Of a DNA stretch of 57,487 nucleotides, positions 19,750-29,158 are shown one piece after another. A program made the translations under genes and the position numbers. The stretch lies in contig JAHNZQ020003150.1 of NCBI GenBank assembly GCA_019155205.2, positions 2,081,283-2,138,769 of the forward strand, given 5' to 3'. Positions within the stretch are counted from its first letter, which is position 1, and every line of letters starts with the position of its first letter. This DNA is from Gracilaria vermiculophylla (taxonomy: Eukaryota > Rhodophyta > Florideophyceae > Gracilariales > Gracilariaceae). A model generated the notes under the pieces. It saw only the letters and a program-made list of their open reading frames with translations. It did not search any database and was not told the DNA's origin.

Positions 19750-20830
19750 TTATGGTGCTTGCTCATTTTTAGGAGGTGGGTTGTAAGCCTCAGAATTTTC
19801 CGAATCATTTTCCTTTTCAATGTTCGGCATTACTTTTTTTTCTTTTGAGTTTTCTGGTTTAAAAAAATTTTCTTCGTTCATTGAGATTACTTTTGGGGCT
19901 TCTAGAAATTTTGCCGCTCCACTTGCAACCACTTTTCTGGTTATATCGTCCATGAAGCGATAATTTCCACCTTCATATCTCAAAAATGTACATAGCCTTG
20001 AATGGGCATCCTATTTCTTTCTATGATCATTTAAAATAAAAACATAGGCCTCGCACCCAAATACTTTGAGATGAGAAATATTCGGTTTCTTTCCGAACCA
20101 TTTTTCATGAGGACTGCAATTGCCTAGAAGTTTTGTAGGGACAAAATTCGTGATCAAATTTGCAGCTTGGGTAGCTTCAGCCCAAAACGTTCTGGGAATG
20201 TCCTGAAAGTAAAGCTTACATCTTGCTTTTTCACAAAGTGTTCGGTTAATTCTTTTCGCGACACCATTCTGTTGTGGTTGGTGTGCTCCAGTACCCTCGT
20301 GCATGATACCTTTGTGTTTGAAGTAATTTTCAAATGCTTTAGAAAAATATTCTCCCTCTCTCTCACTTCTAATTCGTTTGATAGAAATTCCTTCTTGATT
20401 TTCCACCATAGTCGGAAATTCTCGGGTTTTTTCAAATGCTCCGTTTTTGGAACGGAAAAAATACACAAATAATTTTCTTGTGTAAACATCAGTGAAGGTT
20501 ATGAAATATAATTTTCCTCCTTTGGATTTTTTACTCATAGGCCCGCAAAGATCCGTGTGTATGAGTTCTAAGTTTTTCTTTGAATGAAAATTTTCTAATA
20601 ACGGAAATGATTTTGAACTCATTTTCCAATTACACATCCCTTGCATGTACTTATATCTTTTTGTTCAAATTTTTCTGGAACACCAGGTTTTCTTCGATAC
20701 GATTTTGTTCAAGACAGATTTTCCAGCATGTCCTAGTCTGGCATGCCAAAGTTCTTGCTCCGTTATAGTGGCTGAGTATGCTACATAATTTTCCTCGATC
20801 TTCTTGGAGCTCTTAAACTGGTAGGTAGAA
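19750..20830 (-). pseudogene. Copia element 4 integrase and linker
   Basis: 20011-20646 has a core with LELIHTDLCGPM, FITFTDVYTRKLFVYFF, GISIKRIRSEREGEYFS and HEGTGAHQPQQNGVAKRINR. These supply the DDE-type Asp, Asp(Glu) and Glu region, with Glu replaced near the third site (NGVAKRINR instead of NGVAERxNR). 19750-19983 is the acidic linker ending PPPKNEQAP. The zinc-binding N terminus lies in the broken stretch 20647-20830. Confidence 0.8.
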
Positions 20831-20886
20831 TTTTCTTTCTTGACCTGAAGGAGTTCTTCATTTGAATATTTGGATAAAACGGTGCA

Positions 20887-21162
20887 CTACATTTTTTGAA
20901 AATAAACTCGATGTCCACGTTCATCAATCTGCCCAATGGAAAAAATGTTTATAGCAATTTCCGGGACAAATAAAACATCTTGCACAGGCAGTGTCTTCTT
21001 AGACCCATTCACAGGAAGTTCCATAAGGATGTTTCCCTTTTCAGTTGATTTGAAATGGGTTCCATCTCCTAGTTTGATGGTAACTGGCTCAGTTCTTTGT
21101 AAAGTTTCCTCCATAAACCACTTTCGATTATTGGTCATGTGGAAGGATGCACCAGAGTCCAT
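20887..21162 (-). pseudogene. Copia element 4 protease
   Basis: MDSGASFHMTNNRKWF holds the retropepsin DSGA active site, followed by VLFVPEIAINIFSIGQ, the second half of the fold. It would cut the polyprotein. 91 residues, ending at a stop (FQKM). The frame to gag is interrupted near 21163-21183. Confidence 0.85.
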
Positions 21163-21183
21163 ATACCATGTTCCATAGATTTT

Positions 21184-22140
21184 TCATTGGTCTTGTTCAG
21201 CCATCAAAAAATATCCGGAGGACTTATTGCTCGTGTTGGGCTGTGTAGAATTTTTCGTATCCTTTTTGCGTTTTCTACAGTCCGCAATTTCGTGCCCTTT
21301 CTTTCTACAGTAGTGACAGTAATAGAAAATTTTGTATTTTTCATTGTTGACTTTTCCATGTAGGAGACTTCCAAATTTTTCTTGCTCTTCAGACGATTTT
21401 GGTCTGGACTCTTCACGAAAAGTCCTAGCGTGAATTTCTTCAATGCTTAGCTTTTCAGCTATATTTTCCAATGTAACAACAAAACTTTCACAGCTTTTTG
21501 GTAAGTTACGCAATAATCTCATAATATATATATATATTTTTTTGTTTTATCCACCCCGAGCTGTCTCAATTTTCTTTTGAGATGTTTTGATTCTTCTATA
21601 TGTTGTTTGGCTGATTCTCCCTCGTGGAGCCTTTTTGACGTAAAGCGCTCCTCCGTGTCCATTTTGTTCGCCATTCCCTTATTTTCGTACACTTTTGCTT
21701 GGGCGTTCCAGGCTTTTGTACCGGTTTTGCATGACTGTGGCGCTGTCAGCTGCAGATGACAGCCACAGAGGGTGTCACGATAACACCTCCGGCGGTGTGA
21801 CTTGAAGTACCACACCGTGAGCGGCCATAGCTCAATCGGTAATCACCTTCGTGACCTTTTTGTGTGGGCTCGGGGTTCGCGGTTCGAACCCCAGTCCTGC
21901 CCCTCTTCCCCCTGTGTTCACTACAATGACTCAACACAAACTATTTGATTATCATCGACTGACAAACAATATATCTATTAATGCTTTCTCACTAGCATTA
22001 GCATGATTTTCTTCTTCTGCTACGGCTTTCCAATACCCCTTTTTCTTAATTTAATTTTTCATGCAAAATTTCAAAGAGAAATAATTATCTCCATTAAGTT
22101 TCTCTATTTTGAACGTGCTTGTCTCTTCTATATCAATGTT
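21184..22140 (-). pseudogene. Copia element 4 gag, split by a 189-bp insertion
   Basis: The start near 22140 reads ETSTFKIEKLNGDNYF, the typical copia gag N-terminal motif, with a TAA soon after. The middle (21519-21730) has AWNAQAKVYENKGMANKM and HIEESKHLKRKLRQLGVD. The C-terminal part (21184-21522) carries a CCHC knuckle CHYCRKKGHEIADC. Between VDDNQIVCVES and CKTGTKAWN an unrelated 189-bp sequence (21737-21925) sits, flanked by ATGACT. Skipping it plus one duplication restores the frame exactly. An in-frame shift also occurs near 21519-21530. Confidence 0.8.
21737..21925 (+). mobile_element. 189-bp structured insertion with Pol III-like boxes and 6-bp target duplication
   Basis: Flanked by ATGACT at 21731-21736 and 21926-21931. 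It contains box A TAGCTCAATCGG (21828-21839) and box B GGTTCGAACCC (21881-21891), both near-perfect, 41 bases apart. Upstream are three hairpins at 21737-21766, 21771-21787 and 21793-21817; another, GGGGTTCG...CGAACCCC, overlaps box B. The tRNA-like part sits at the 3' end, the reverse of a usual SINE, and there is no poly-A tail. Acceptor and T stems do not pair well, so it is not a working tRNA gene. Confidence 0.75.
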
Positions 22141-22281
22141 TCTTGTTGACGTGAATTAACGAATTTCGATTTTCGGAAATGACACAGCGTACTGTTGCGG
22201 CAATGTGTAAACTAACTTAGACAATGCTAATTAGCAGATAATAACAACTATGCAAATGAAGTAAACAAAGGCAATTGACAT

Positions 22282-22450
22282 TCAGCAAAAACGAAGGAAG
22301 CACAGCAACACACGTCCGCAACCTTCAGCACACTCGCAACTCTCAGCACGTTCACAACCAACAGCAAGCCCGCAACCATTTGCAACCCTCAGCATGTCGC
22401 AACTACCAGCAAGTCTGCAAACATTAGTAGCGACCAGCAACCATCAGGAC
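22282..22450. repeat. Degenerate CAGCA/CGCAAC-rich repeat
   Basis: Variants of TCAGCACACTCGCAACTC / CCAGCAAGTCTGCAAC follow each other with a loose period near 20-22 bp. No coding content is seen. Confidence 0.5.
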
Positions 22451-22633
22451 GTCCGCAATCGATAGCTCTGTGTCAGCGACGAGCTTCTCCCGCAAACGTA
22501 AGCAAGCCGACACAGAGCAACCAGCGTATCCGCGATTCGAGTGTCGATATCGCGGAAGCATGAATCGAGAAGTAACATACAGCGATAGATTATACCGACA
22601 CTCGCAAAGGACGCATAGGATAGAAGCGATAGG

Positions 22634-22641
22634 TATAAATA
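22634..22641 (+). promoter_or_regulatory. TATA box-like TATAAATA
   Basis: TATAAATA lies about 110 bp upstream of the ATG at 22754, with a purine-rich leader between. An inverted pair CTCTGTGTC(22467)/GACACAGAG(22511) lies upstream. The layout suggests a Pol II promoter or an LTR U3/R for the reading frame that follows. Confidence 0.45.
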
Positions 22642-22753
22642 GGTGCAGAGCTAAAGAAAAAAGAAAGCAGAGAAGAAGTAACCTCTGCGAGCCCTTGTGC
22701 TCATTACTTCGCCTGTAGAGTAGATTCCTGCCAACCGTATCCAGAATCTCGAA

Positions 22754-23560
22754 ATGGCTGATTACGATCTTTCCACAACTGTACAATACGGTGGATTACG
22801 GGTTTTGACGGTTTTGCCCGATTCTGATAGCACGGTTTTTGAAATTCTGATTTCTGTACTGTACTATTCTTTGATTTTTGTACAACCTCGAACTTCTACG
22901 ATGTTGTTCGGATTTCAAGTCCACAGCCGACTTCTACTCCCCAGGATCTGTACAAGCGCATCGATCCAGCTTTAATTGCTGTATCATATGATGCGAAGAA
23001 AGACGAACCTGTCGGAATAGTAATGAACTTTGTGGTATAATGTATTACGGGGTTTGATCGGATTAACACTTCAGAGGTCCTAAAAGACCAGAATCTCGCG
23101 AAGCACCTAATCGACCGTGTGGAAAAAAGATTTGAGAACCCAATCTTGGAAGAATGTATCAAAAAGCACCGCTTGGGGGGACGAAGAACCAGCTCGCCGA
23201 GATCAAGTTCTTCAAAAACGAGGTCGGAGTGCTCGTACTCTACCTGTTATCAAAGAAATCTGCACGCAAGCGCTTCGACAAACATCAGAACTCTCGTGGA
23301 CCCAAAGGAATGCGTATGTGACGCGATGACCACTACAAACTAGACAGCGTTGCTCCGAGCGACAGGCCCTCTGCGGGCAAGTGCGAGAGCGATTTTTGGA
23401 TGAATGACAGAGTAAACCCGGATTTTGATGGTAAGGATCCACTTAAGGACTACTTTATTACCAGCGAAAAGCAAACAGAGGAATTCATGAAGTGCGCGCC
23501 CGTTTTCCGGGGTATCCCGGCTTATCGGCTCGTATTGTGAAATCCGAAAAAGAGGATTAT
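22754..23560 (+). pseudogene. Unrecognised gene or gag-like frame, interrupted by stops and shifts
   Basis: Begins MADYDLSTTVQYGGLRVLTV at 22754. After a shift it continues TPQDLYKRIDPALIAVSYDA with GIVMNFVV then a stop at 23037, then TSEVLKDQNLAKHLIDRVEK and ENPILEECIKKHRL. Another shift leads to KNQLAEIKFFKNEVGVLVLY and DDHYKLDSVAPSDRP, then SDFWMNDRVNPDFDGKDPLK and MKCAPVFRGIPAYRLVL. Composition is that of a real soluble protein of about 270 residues. I do not recognise the family; it could be a host gene or a retroelement gag. Confidence 0.5.
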
Positions 23561-23786
23561 TATGACTAAATCCCGCGTAAGCGGCCGATAACACGTGTCC
23601 TACATGTGAGGCACGGGGAACTCCAGGAAGTACCGGTGCCTGGTACTGTGCATGAGCGGTAGCACAAATAGCTATTTATTTATTTAGTAATTCCTGTATT
23701 TACTGAATTAGCACTACAGTACTAAAGGGCGCCGGCATCTCCACCGCCACCCTCAGCAAAAGTTATCAAAGGTTCCGGCTTCCAGC
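23561..23786. other. No recognisable gene
   Basis: Contains an ATTT-rich stretch (TATTTATTTATTTAG near 23664) and a GCC/CACC-rich patch. No gene or RNA is seen. Confidence 0.4.
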
Positions 23787-23882
23787 ACACGCTGTCGCCA
23801 GTACGCTCAAAAGCAAGGTAAGCTTTACCAAGGTTTGAGGCAACACAGCATTTGTTTCCAACCGAATCTTGGCTTCTTGTCA
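23787..23882. repeat. Second copy of the dispersed repeat at 1562-1664
   Basis: Shares CAGCACACGCTGTCGCCAGTACG, CAACACAGCATTTGTTT and TCTTGGCTTCTTGTC with the first copy, in the same orientation. Confidence 0.6.
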
Positions 23883-24066
23883 AAATAAGTGAGAAAACTC
23901 AAGGGCTCTGACCGCGAGGTGATCATGGAGTTCAGCGACGCGGGCAAGTGCATCGAGTTTCTGTTTTGCGCCCATGGGTAGCGTCGGTATCTGGCTTAGC
24001 GGGTTGTGCTCCCTGATGCCCGCGTACGCCAGCGCCGAGTCACATGATCGGCTGGTGAGGCACAGG

Positions 24067-24905
24067 GAGAAGCAGGACTTCTTGAATGACTCTTAGAACG
24101 GCAAGAAAGTGGAATCGAGGAAATTGTTGGAGCACTACACCTTGCTCGGTACCATTAGCAGGGGCTCACCGGTCAAGTTCAAGCTTGGGCCGTCCGTTCA
24201 TAACGGCCAGTTTCATGCCGTCAAGATGCTCAGCAAGGCCATGATGCCAAAACGTGTTCGAACCATCGCGATATATGCTGTGTGTTTCAATTTAAAGCAG
24301 CTTACGGAACTAGCGGAAAAGAACGTCAATAGTATCCATGTGATAGAGTCGCTTTGTCACGAAAATGCCATGCAGTTCCCAGGTGTGTACAGCGACACTG
24401 ATGATAGTCGTTTGTGATTCACTCTCAAGTTTGTGTTGCGCAGCCCGGTCATGGGTTTTGCCAAGATAAGAGGGGCAGACCAGCTGACTTTTGATCGTGC
24501 TAGCGTGCATTTGTTGATGTAATCGAGCAGATTGAGTATCTGCATTACATGAACATTATTCACCGCGATATCAAACCAGACAACTTTCTGGAGGCCAAAA
24601 ACAGGACGGTGCTGATCTCTGATTTTGGAGCGGCGGTGAAATGAAAAGCTACGTCAAATGCCACTCCTGAAACAAGGCCCTGTACTGCCCGGACGCCGAC
24701 CTTCACAGAAGCTGAGGTGGCAATGTCCGACAGTCCTCCCAAGTACGCTGTGAACCTTCCTTCTCAAGGCGCACATGTCGTCACTTGAAGCCAAGTTATA
24801 CTACGTTATTCTCGTTCAGGCACCGTTCATCGCCCATTTAGTGTTTGAAAGGTATGATACTATTCGTAGGTAGCAGCTGGGCTTTCAGAGCCTTTCCAGG
24901 TAAGT
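24067..24905 (+). pseudogene. CaMKK-like Ser/Thr protein kinase pseudogene
   Basis: Kinase subdomains in order: HYTLLGTISRGSPVKFKLG (Gly loop, two of three glycines lost), GQFHAVKMLSKAMM (ATP lysine), then a degenerate N lobe. YLHYMNIIHRDIKPDNFL holds the catalytic loop at 24561 on, with RTVLISDFGAAVK (DFG at 24621-24629), ARTPTFTEAEV (activation-segment end) and KLYYVILVQAPFIA...VFERYDTIR. This end matches CaMKK-type kinases that phosphorylate other kinases. There are in-frame stops (TAG near 24094, TGA after AAVK, TGA near 24786) and frame changes. A perfect donor-like CAG-GTAAGT ends at 24906, so an intron may follow. Confidence 0.75.
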
Positions 24906-25083
24906 GTTGTGTTTGCTACTGTTTTACTATACCATGTACACGTATAGCCATCTTTGCAGCCAGTCTGTAAACACAGTAAATCCGAAATTGTCTACATCTC
25001 TTATGCCCCTGTACAAGCGCTACATAGTCGCGTCACTTTGCACGCTGCATGTTGTCTTTCATCTCAGAGCTTTTCGCACAACG

Positions 25084-25167
25084 TCTCAACGCGCCGCTGC
25101 CCCGCGCGTCCGCACCCACCGCACCCGTCGCGCCCGCCGCGTTCGCCGCGCCCGCCGCGTCCGCCAT
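25084..25167. repeat. CGCGCCCGC-type GC-rich array, short
   Basis: About 80 bases of CGCACCCGTCGCGCCCGCCG units within a moderate-GC area. It resembles the array at 3706-3790, including the shared CCGCGCGTCCGC start. 24910-25083 holds nothing recognisable. Confidence 0.65.
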
Positions 25168-25317
25168 AATGTACATTAGGTGTAACGATAAGGCGCAGTT
25201 GAGAGCGGATCATGACCAACGGCACAACATAAACACTGACAGCTGTCCCACAGAGGAAAATGGTCGGGCACGGCGCTAATGCGCCGGGCAATAAAAAAGG
25301 CCGTTAGTTGGAAACAT

Positions 25318-25405
25318 CTTTTATATTTAGAAACAACTAGTATATACTTAAAAACTGCTAGTATGTACTTAACAATAGCTAATATATTTAGAAACAGCTA
25401 CTTTT
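25318..25405. repeat. ~21-bp AT-rich tandem repeat
   Basis: Units of the form AGAAACAACTAGTATATACTTA repeat about four times with small changes. The block lies just upstream of the gypsy gag region and may belong to its LTR or leader. Confidence 0.6.
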
Positions 25406-25515
25406 CCTGACAATTAAAAGACACCCGGCCCTATATTTTCTAGAAATAGAACCGGAAAGACGCTTCTCATTCCTTGTGTGTTACATTTGGTAGCATCACT
25501 CTTTCTTTCCCCGCC

Positions 25516-26580
25516 ATGCAACACCTTCTTGTGACCCTCATACCTCCATCCTTCCCCTTCCATCCACCTTTCCACCGAGACGCCGCGTTCTGTGCAAGGC
25601 GCTCCCGAGACGCCAGCCTCCACAGCGTCTATGCTGCTGCGAGCGCATATCGCTCTCCCCGACGCTCGCCGTTTCCGACAGACCCTATCCACTCCGACGT
25701 CGCACACGCGGTTTAATCCGTGTCCAACCTTACGTCGCCGCACGACCGGAAGAACGCTCATCCATCTTCATCAAGGACTCCAAATCCGGCGTGCGCAAGG
25801 TCACAACCCTCTTCTCAGCAGTGACACCGGCTCCGAAAGTTCACATCGCCGTCTGCCGACTATGTAAGGCGGCTGATCGTTGGTACAACCAAGCGTTGTT
25901 TCACGGCAAGTCATTTAAAACCTTGCAAGAGCTTAAACAGGGCTTTTTAAAGGCAATTGTTCCGGCCAGCAAACTAGCGAAGGTTAGACTGGAACTCATC
26001 CAGTTCCGACTCCGAGGTTCCATAGAAAGGCACATCACCCGCCTCAACCACCTCGTTGAAACATGCGAAATACCACTCTTCGAGGCCCCCAGCTACCTCC
26101 GGCTGTCACTCCCGACACACTACAAGTGCAAAATCTCGGAAACATACCCCACCAGATGCCTGCGAGACCTTGAAGAAGCCCTTATATTTGTCCAGACCCT
26201 GCTTACAGTGGACAAATGGCGCCACCACGACCTCAACCACAATCTCCGGAACTCACACAGTCGCTCCCGGAATGCTCGCCACTCTCGCCGCATTAATAGC
26301 TCAAACAGCACTTGCCTGGGCCACTCTACCCTCCCCGATCTGTCAAGGATCAACAAGGAACCAAATGCGGCCCCTTGGCGACCGGAAGACACGAAGAACG
26401 AGATCTAGGTCCGCATATACTGCGCCCATGATCGATGCATGCTTTGTGGACAGCATCCATGCAGCGACTGGAATTAACCTTGTCGGCGGATCTCCTCCTC
26501 GAAACACCCATGACCACAGCCGTCAATAAAACTATAGGCGCCACAGGTTGGTGCGGGCCTCACAACTGCTTCCGCCACCT
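25516..26580 (+). pseudogene. Gypsy element 7 gag
   Basis: The best stretch (25791-26408) has VCRLCKAADRWYNQALFHGK, SFKTLQELKQGFLKA, LIQFRLRGSIERHITRLNHL and LSLPTHYKCKISET: the capsid-like helical pattern of gypsy gag, shared with 34028-34657. A Cys-rich knuckle remnant CMLCGQHPCSDWN follows in another frame near 26437. The N-terminal part is broken by frame changes. Confidence 0.75.
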
Positions 26581-26866
26581 CTACTCCTCTCGCACCTACT
26601 ATTGAAAAACAGTTGAGCAACTCTGGCGCTCCTGCGCTGGTTCGCTGTACGTGTTCTCAGAGACTTTGAGTCTTGGCATCTTGTTCAAATTTGTATATCT
26701 ATATATAACGAGAACTGGTTTTGATAATTTGTATTTGTATTGTTCACGAGAGCATATATCGTAGTTCCCTATGCTCTCGTAAATCTCCTATGCCTATAAA
26801 GACAGGGCATTGAGTTAATCACTGATATCTCAAGGCCCTCAGCTTCCATTATCTTGTTTCCACCTG

Positions 26867-26966
26867 NNNNNNNNNNNNNNNNNNNNNNNNNNNNNNNNNN
26901 NNNNNNNNNNNNNNNNNNNNNNNNNNNNNNNNNNNNNNNNNNNNNNNNNNNNNNNNNNNNNNNNNN
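26867..26966. other. Assembly gap (100 N)
   Basis: Exactly 100 Ns inside copia element 6. The reading frame resumes in the integrase C-terminal region, so gag, protease and much of integrase should lie in the gap. Confidence 0.95.
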
Positions 26967-26968
26967 TG

Positions 26969-29158
26969 CTGCACGAACCTCCTCATGATGTAAAACATGT
27001 TCGCCCATTTGGATGCCGCGCCCTTGTCGAACGTGATCCAAATAACAAGAAGAAAGTGCAACCTTGTCTGGTTGAGGGGATCAATCTTGGACAGGTCCAA
27101 GGTGGGATGTACAAGATATTATCAAACCAAGGAAAAATAACGACAAAACACGTACGCTTCCTTGAAGATGAGTTTCCTGGCTTGTCTTTGTTTGGAATGT
27201 CGCCTTCATCTGTTCATTACTTGCCTGACCACACCAACGGCTTTGAATCTAGTGATGATGAAACACCAGCCCGTTCTGGTTTTCGTTCCACTACAAAATC
27301 CCAGACACTTCCATCAAACACTTCCGGTAATGACGGTAACGCCTCAACAGCACCAGTTACAGGTACCATTGGACTTACTGAATATCCATAGAACTGTTCA
27401 CCCTACCACCCGGACCGTGGTGGACACTCTTCGGACTGTGACGATGCCAGCAGCAGTAGATTGACTCATTACCCCGACAAGCCGTCGACATATGACCCTG
27501 ACCTTGGCGGCTATGCCTCTGATTACGAAGCTGAGTCAGCCAACACTGCTCGGACCCTTCCAGATGCAATAACAACGTCTGACGAGCCCACCTTGCGTCA
27601 AGCTCTCTCATCAGCTGAATCTGACTATTGGATGGATGCAATCCGAACAGAGCTGGATACCATTCGCAAGCTTGGCACCTTCGAAGAAGCAACTCCTGAT
27701 CATGGGTCCCCTATACCGTCCGGGTTTATCTTTCGTCTCAAAAGAGAGCATGAAGGGCGACCCTTACGGTTCAAGGCCCGCCTTGTTGCAAGAGGAAACT
27801 TTCAACAGGTTACTGACAGAGATAGTCTTTATGCTCCGGTGCTGAACTTTGAAATATTTCGGGTAATGATGGTCCTTGCTACCGCTTTGCAATGGGATCG
27901 TCAACATATTGATATCAAAGGCACTTTCCTTCATGCTTCAATGCCGGTGGACAAACCAGTCTGGATCAAACTCCCCAAAATCCCTAACGTAGCTGACGCC
28001 GATGGTCGAGTCGTCAAACTTGTGAAATCTCTTTATGGAACGAGAGAGGCCCCGAGACTTTGGTATGAAGATATATCCACATACCTTTGCTCTCTTGGTT
28101 TCCGAAAACTTCAATCGGTTCCTTGTGTCTTTGTACGTGGAAATGCTTCAGATATTGTCGTAGTGTTGGCTTATGTCGACGATATCAGCATCTTTGGATC
28201 TTCCGATCGCACATCTTGGGTGAATTCGGAACTACGAGCTCACTATGACGTCTCAGACTTAGGCCCAACTGATCTCTATTTGGGTGTTTCCATTGCGGAA
28301 GAACATGATGGTATTGTCCTTCATCAGCGGCCACTCATCGAGAAGATAATCAGGGTATCTCGGATGGAGCACGCTACATTCTTGGCAACTCCTCTGCCAC
28401 AGTAACACTGTCTCTATGACTCCATGGCAGCTCCATCCAAGGAGTAGGCTTCTGCGATGGCCAATGTTCCATACAAAAAGGTGCTTGGCTCGCTGTTGTT
28501 TCTAAGCACACGGACCCGTCCGGACCTAGCTACTGCTGTTTCAATGTTGGGCAAGTACGCATTGCAGCCTCTCCCACAGCACTGGGAATGCATGAAAAAG
28601 ATTGTGGGGTACCTAATTGGGACGAAGGATTATGGCTTGGAGATGCCTCGAAGTGTCACATCCAAAGTTACATCATGGTCCGATGCAGACTGGGGTCGCG
28701 ATTTAAAGAAACGACAGTCCAGGGGGGGTTTTGTCATCACAATTGGAGATGTTGTTATTTGGAGCTCAAAGTTTCAGAAATCTACTGCTTTATCCACCAC
28801 TGAGGCAGAGTTCTACGCCATTTCGGAATGCATCAAACAAGTCAGTTGGTTTAAGAATGCTTTGCAAGAACTTGGATTCTCGTTAGATTATGCTGTTGAG
28901 CATTTTCAATACAATCTCGGGGCTATCTCTTAGACTCAAACTGATTTTGGAATGCGGAAAGTGAAACACATCGAGCTTCGCCATTATCACGTTATTGACG
29001 CGGTGAACAATAACATTATTGATATCAAGCATGTGTCGTCAGAACACAACCGTGCGGACATGTTTACAAAGTCTCTTATTGGTAACCTGTTTGTTTCTCA
29101 TCGCACAGCTCTCCACGTTTCTCCGGTATCGGTCTTGGGGGCGTCTCAGAGACTTTGA
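26969..29158 (+). pseudogene. Copia element 6 pol (integrase end, RT, RNase H) in one frame with four stops
   Basis: In one continuous frame: HVRPFGCRALVERDPNNKKK (integrase end), KARLVARGNFQQVTDRDSLY, HIDIKGTFLHASMPVDKPVW, KLVKSLYGTREAPRLWYEDI, AYVDDISIFGS (intact YVDD at 28172-28183), GSLLFLSTRTRPDLATAVSM, SWSDADWGRDLKKRQSRGGF, STTEAEFYAISECIKQ and VKHIELRHYHVIDAV. Stops: TAG 27389, TAA 28403, TAG 28445, TAG 28931. No frameshift is seen in 2.2 kb. The final stop TGA (29156) falls just inside the 3' LTR. Confidence 0.9.

Larger units (their letters stand above)
17810..22200 (-). mobile_element. Copia element 4 (minus), AT-rich, with nested insertion
   Basis: A complete copia order on the minus strand: gag (about 22140-21184), protease (20887-21162), integrase (20011-20830), linker (19750-19983), RT (19653-18674) and RNase H (18059-18421). 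It is markedly AT-rich compared with neighbouring genes, and its proteins resemble insect-type copia polyproteins. The 3' side (17810-18058) is rich in TTCTAGAA-type palindromes and is probably LTR. No matching 5' LTR is found on the right, so the element is truncated there. A relative is at 51540-54240. Confidence 0.8.

Noticed and set aside
21818..21901. A genuine tRNA gene
   Set aside because: Box A and box B are good, but the acceptor arms do not pair and the T stem has at least two mismatches. The duplication borders show that the tRNA-like part belongs to a larger insert.
21731..21931. The 189-bp insert as an introner-like intron (GT...AG on the minus strand)
   Set aside because: GTAGTG...CACAG can be drawn, but splicing there does not restore the gag frame. 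Simple removal of the insert and one duplication does.
26969..29158. Stop-codon reassignment (TAG/TAA as sense)
   Set aside because: The expected residues at the stops differ (Glu in the METTL gene, Trp in gypsy RNase H, probably Leu in copia RNase H), and TGA also appears at Trp positions. One reassigned amino acid cannot explain this.
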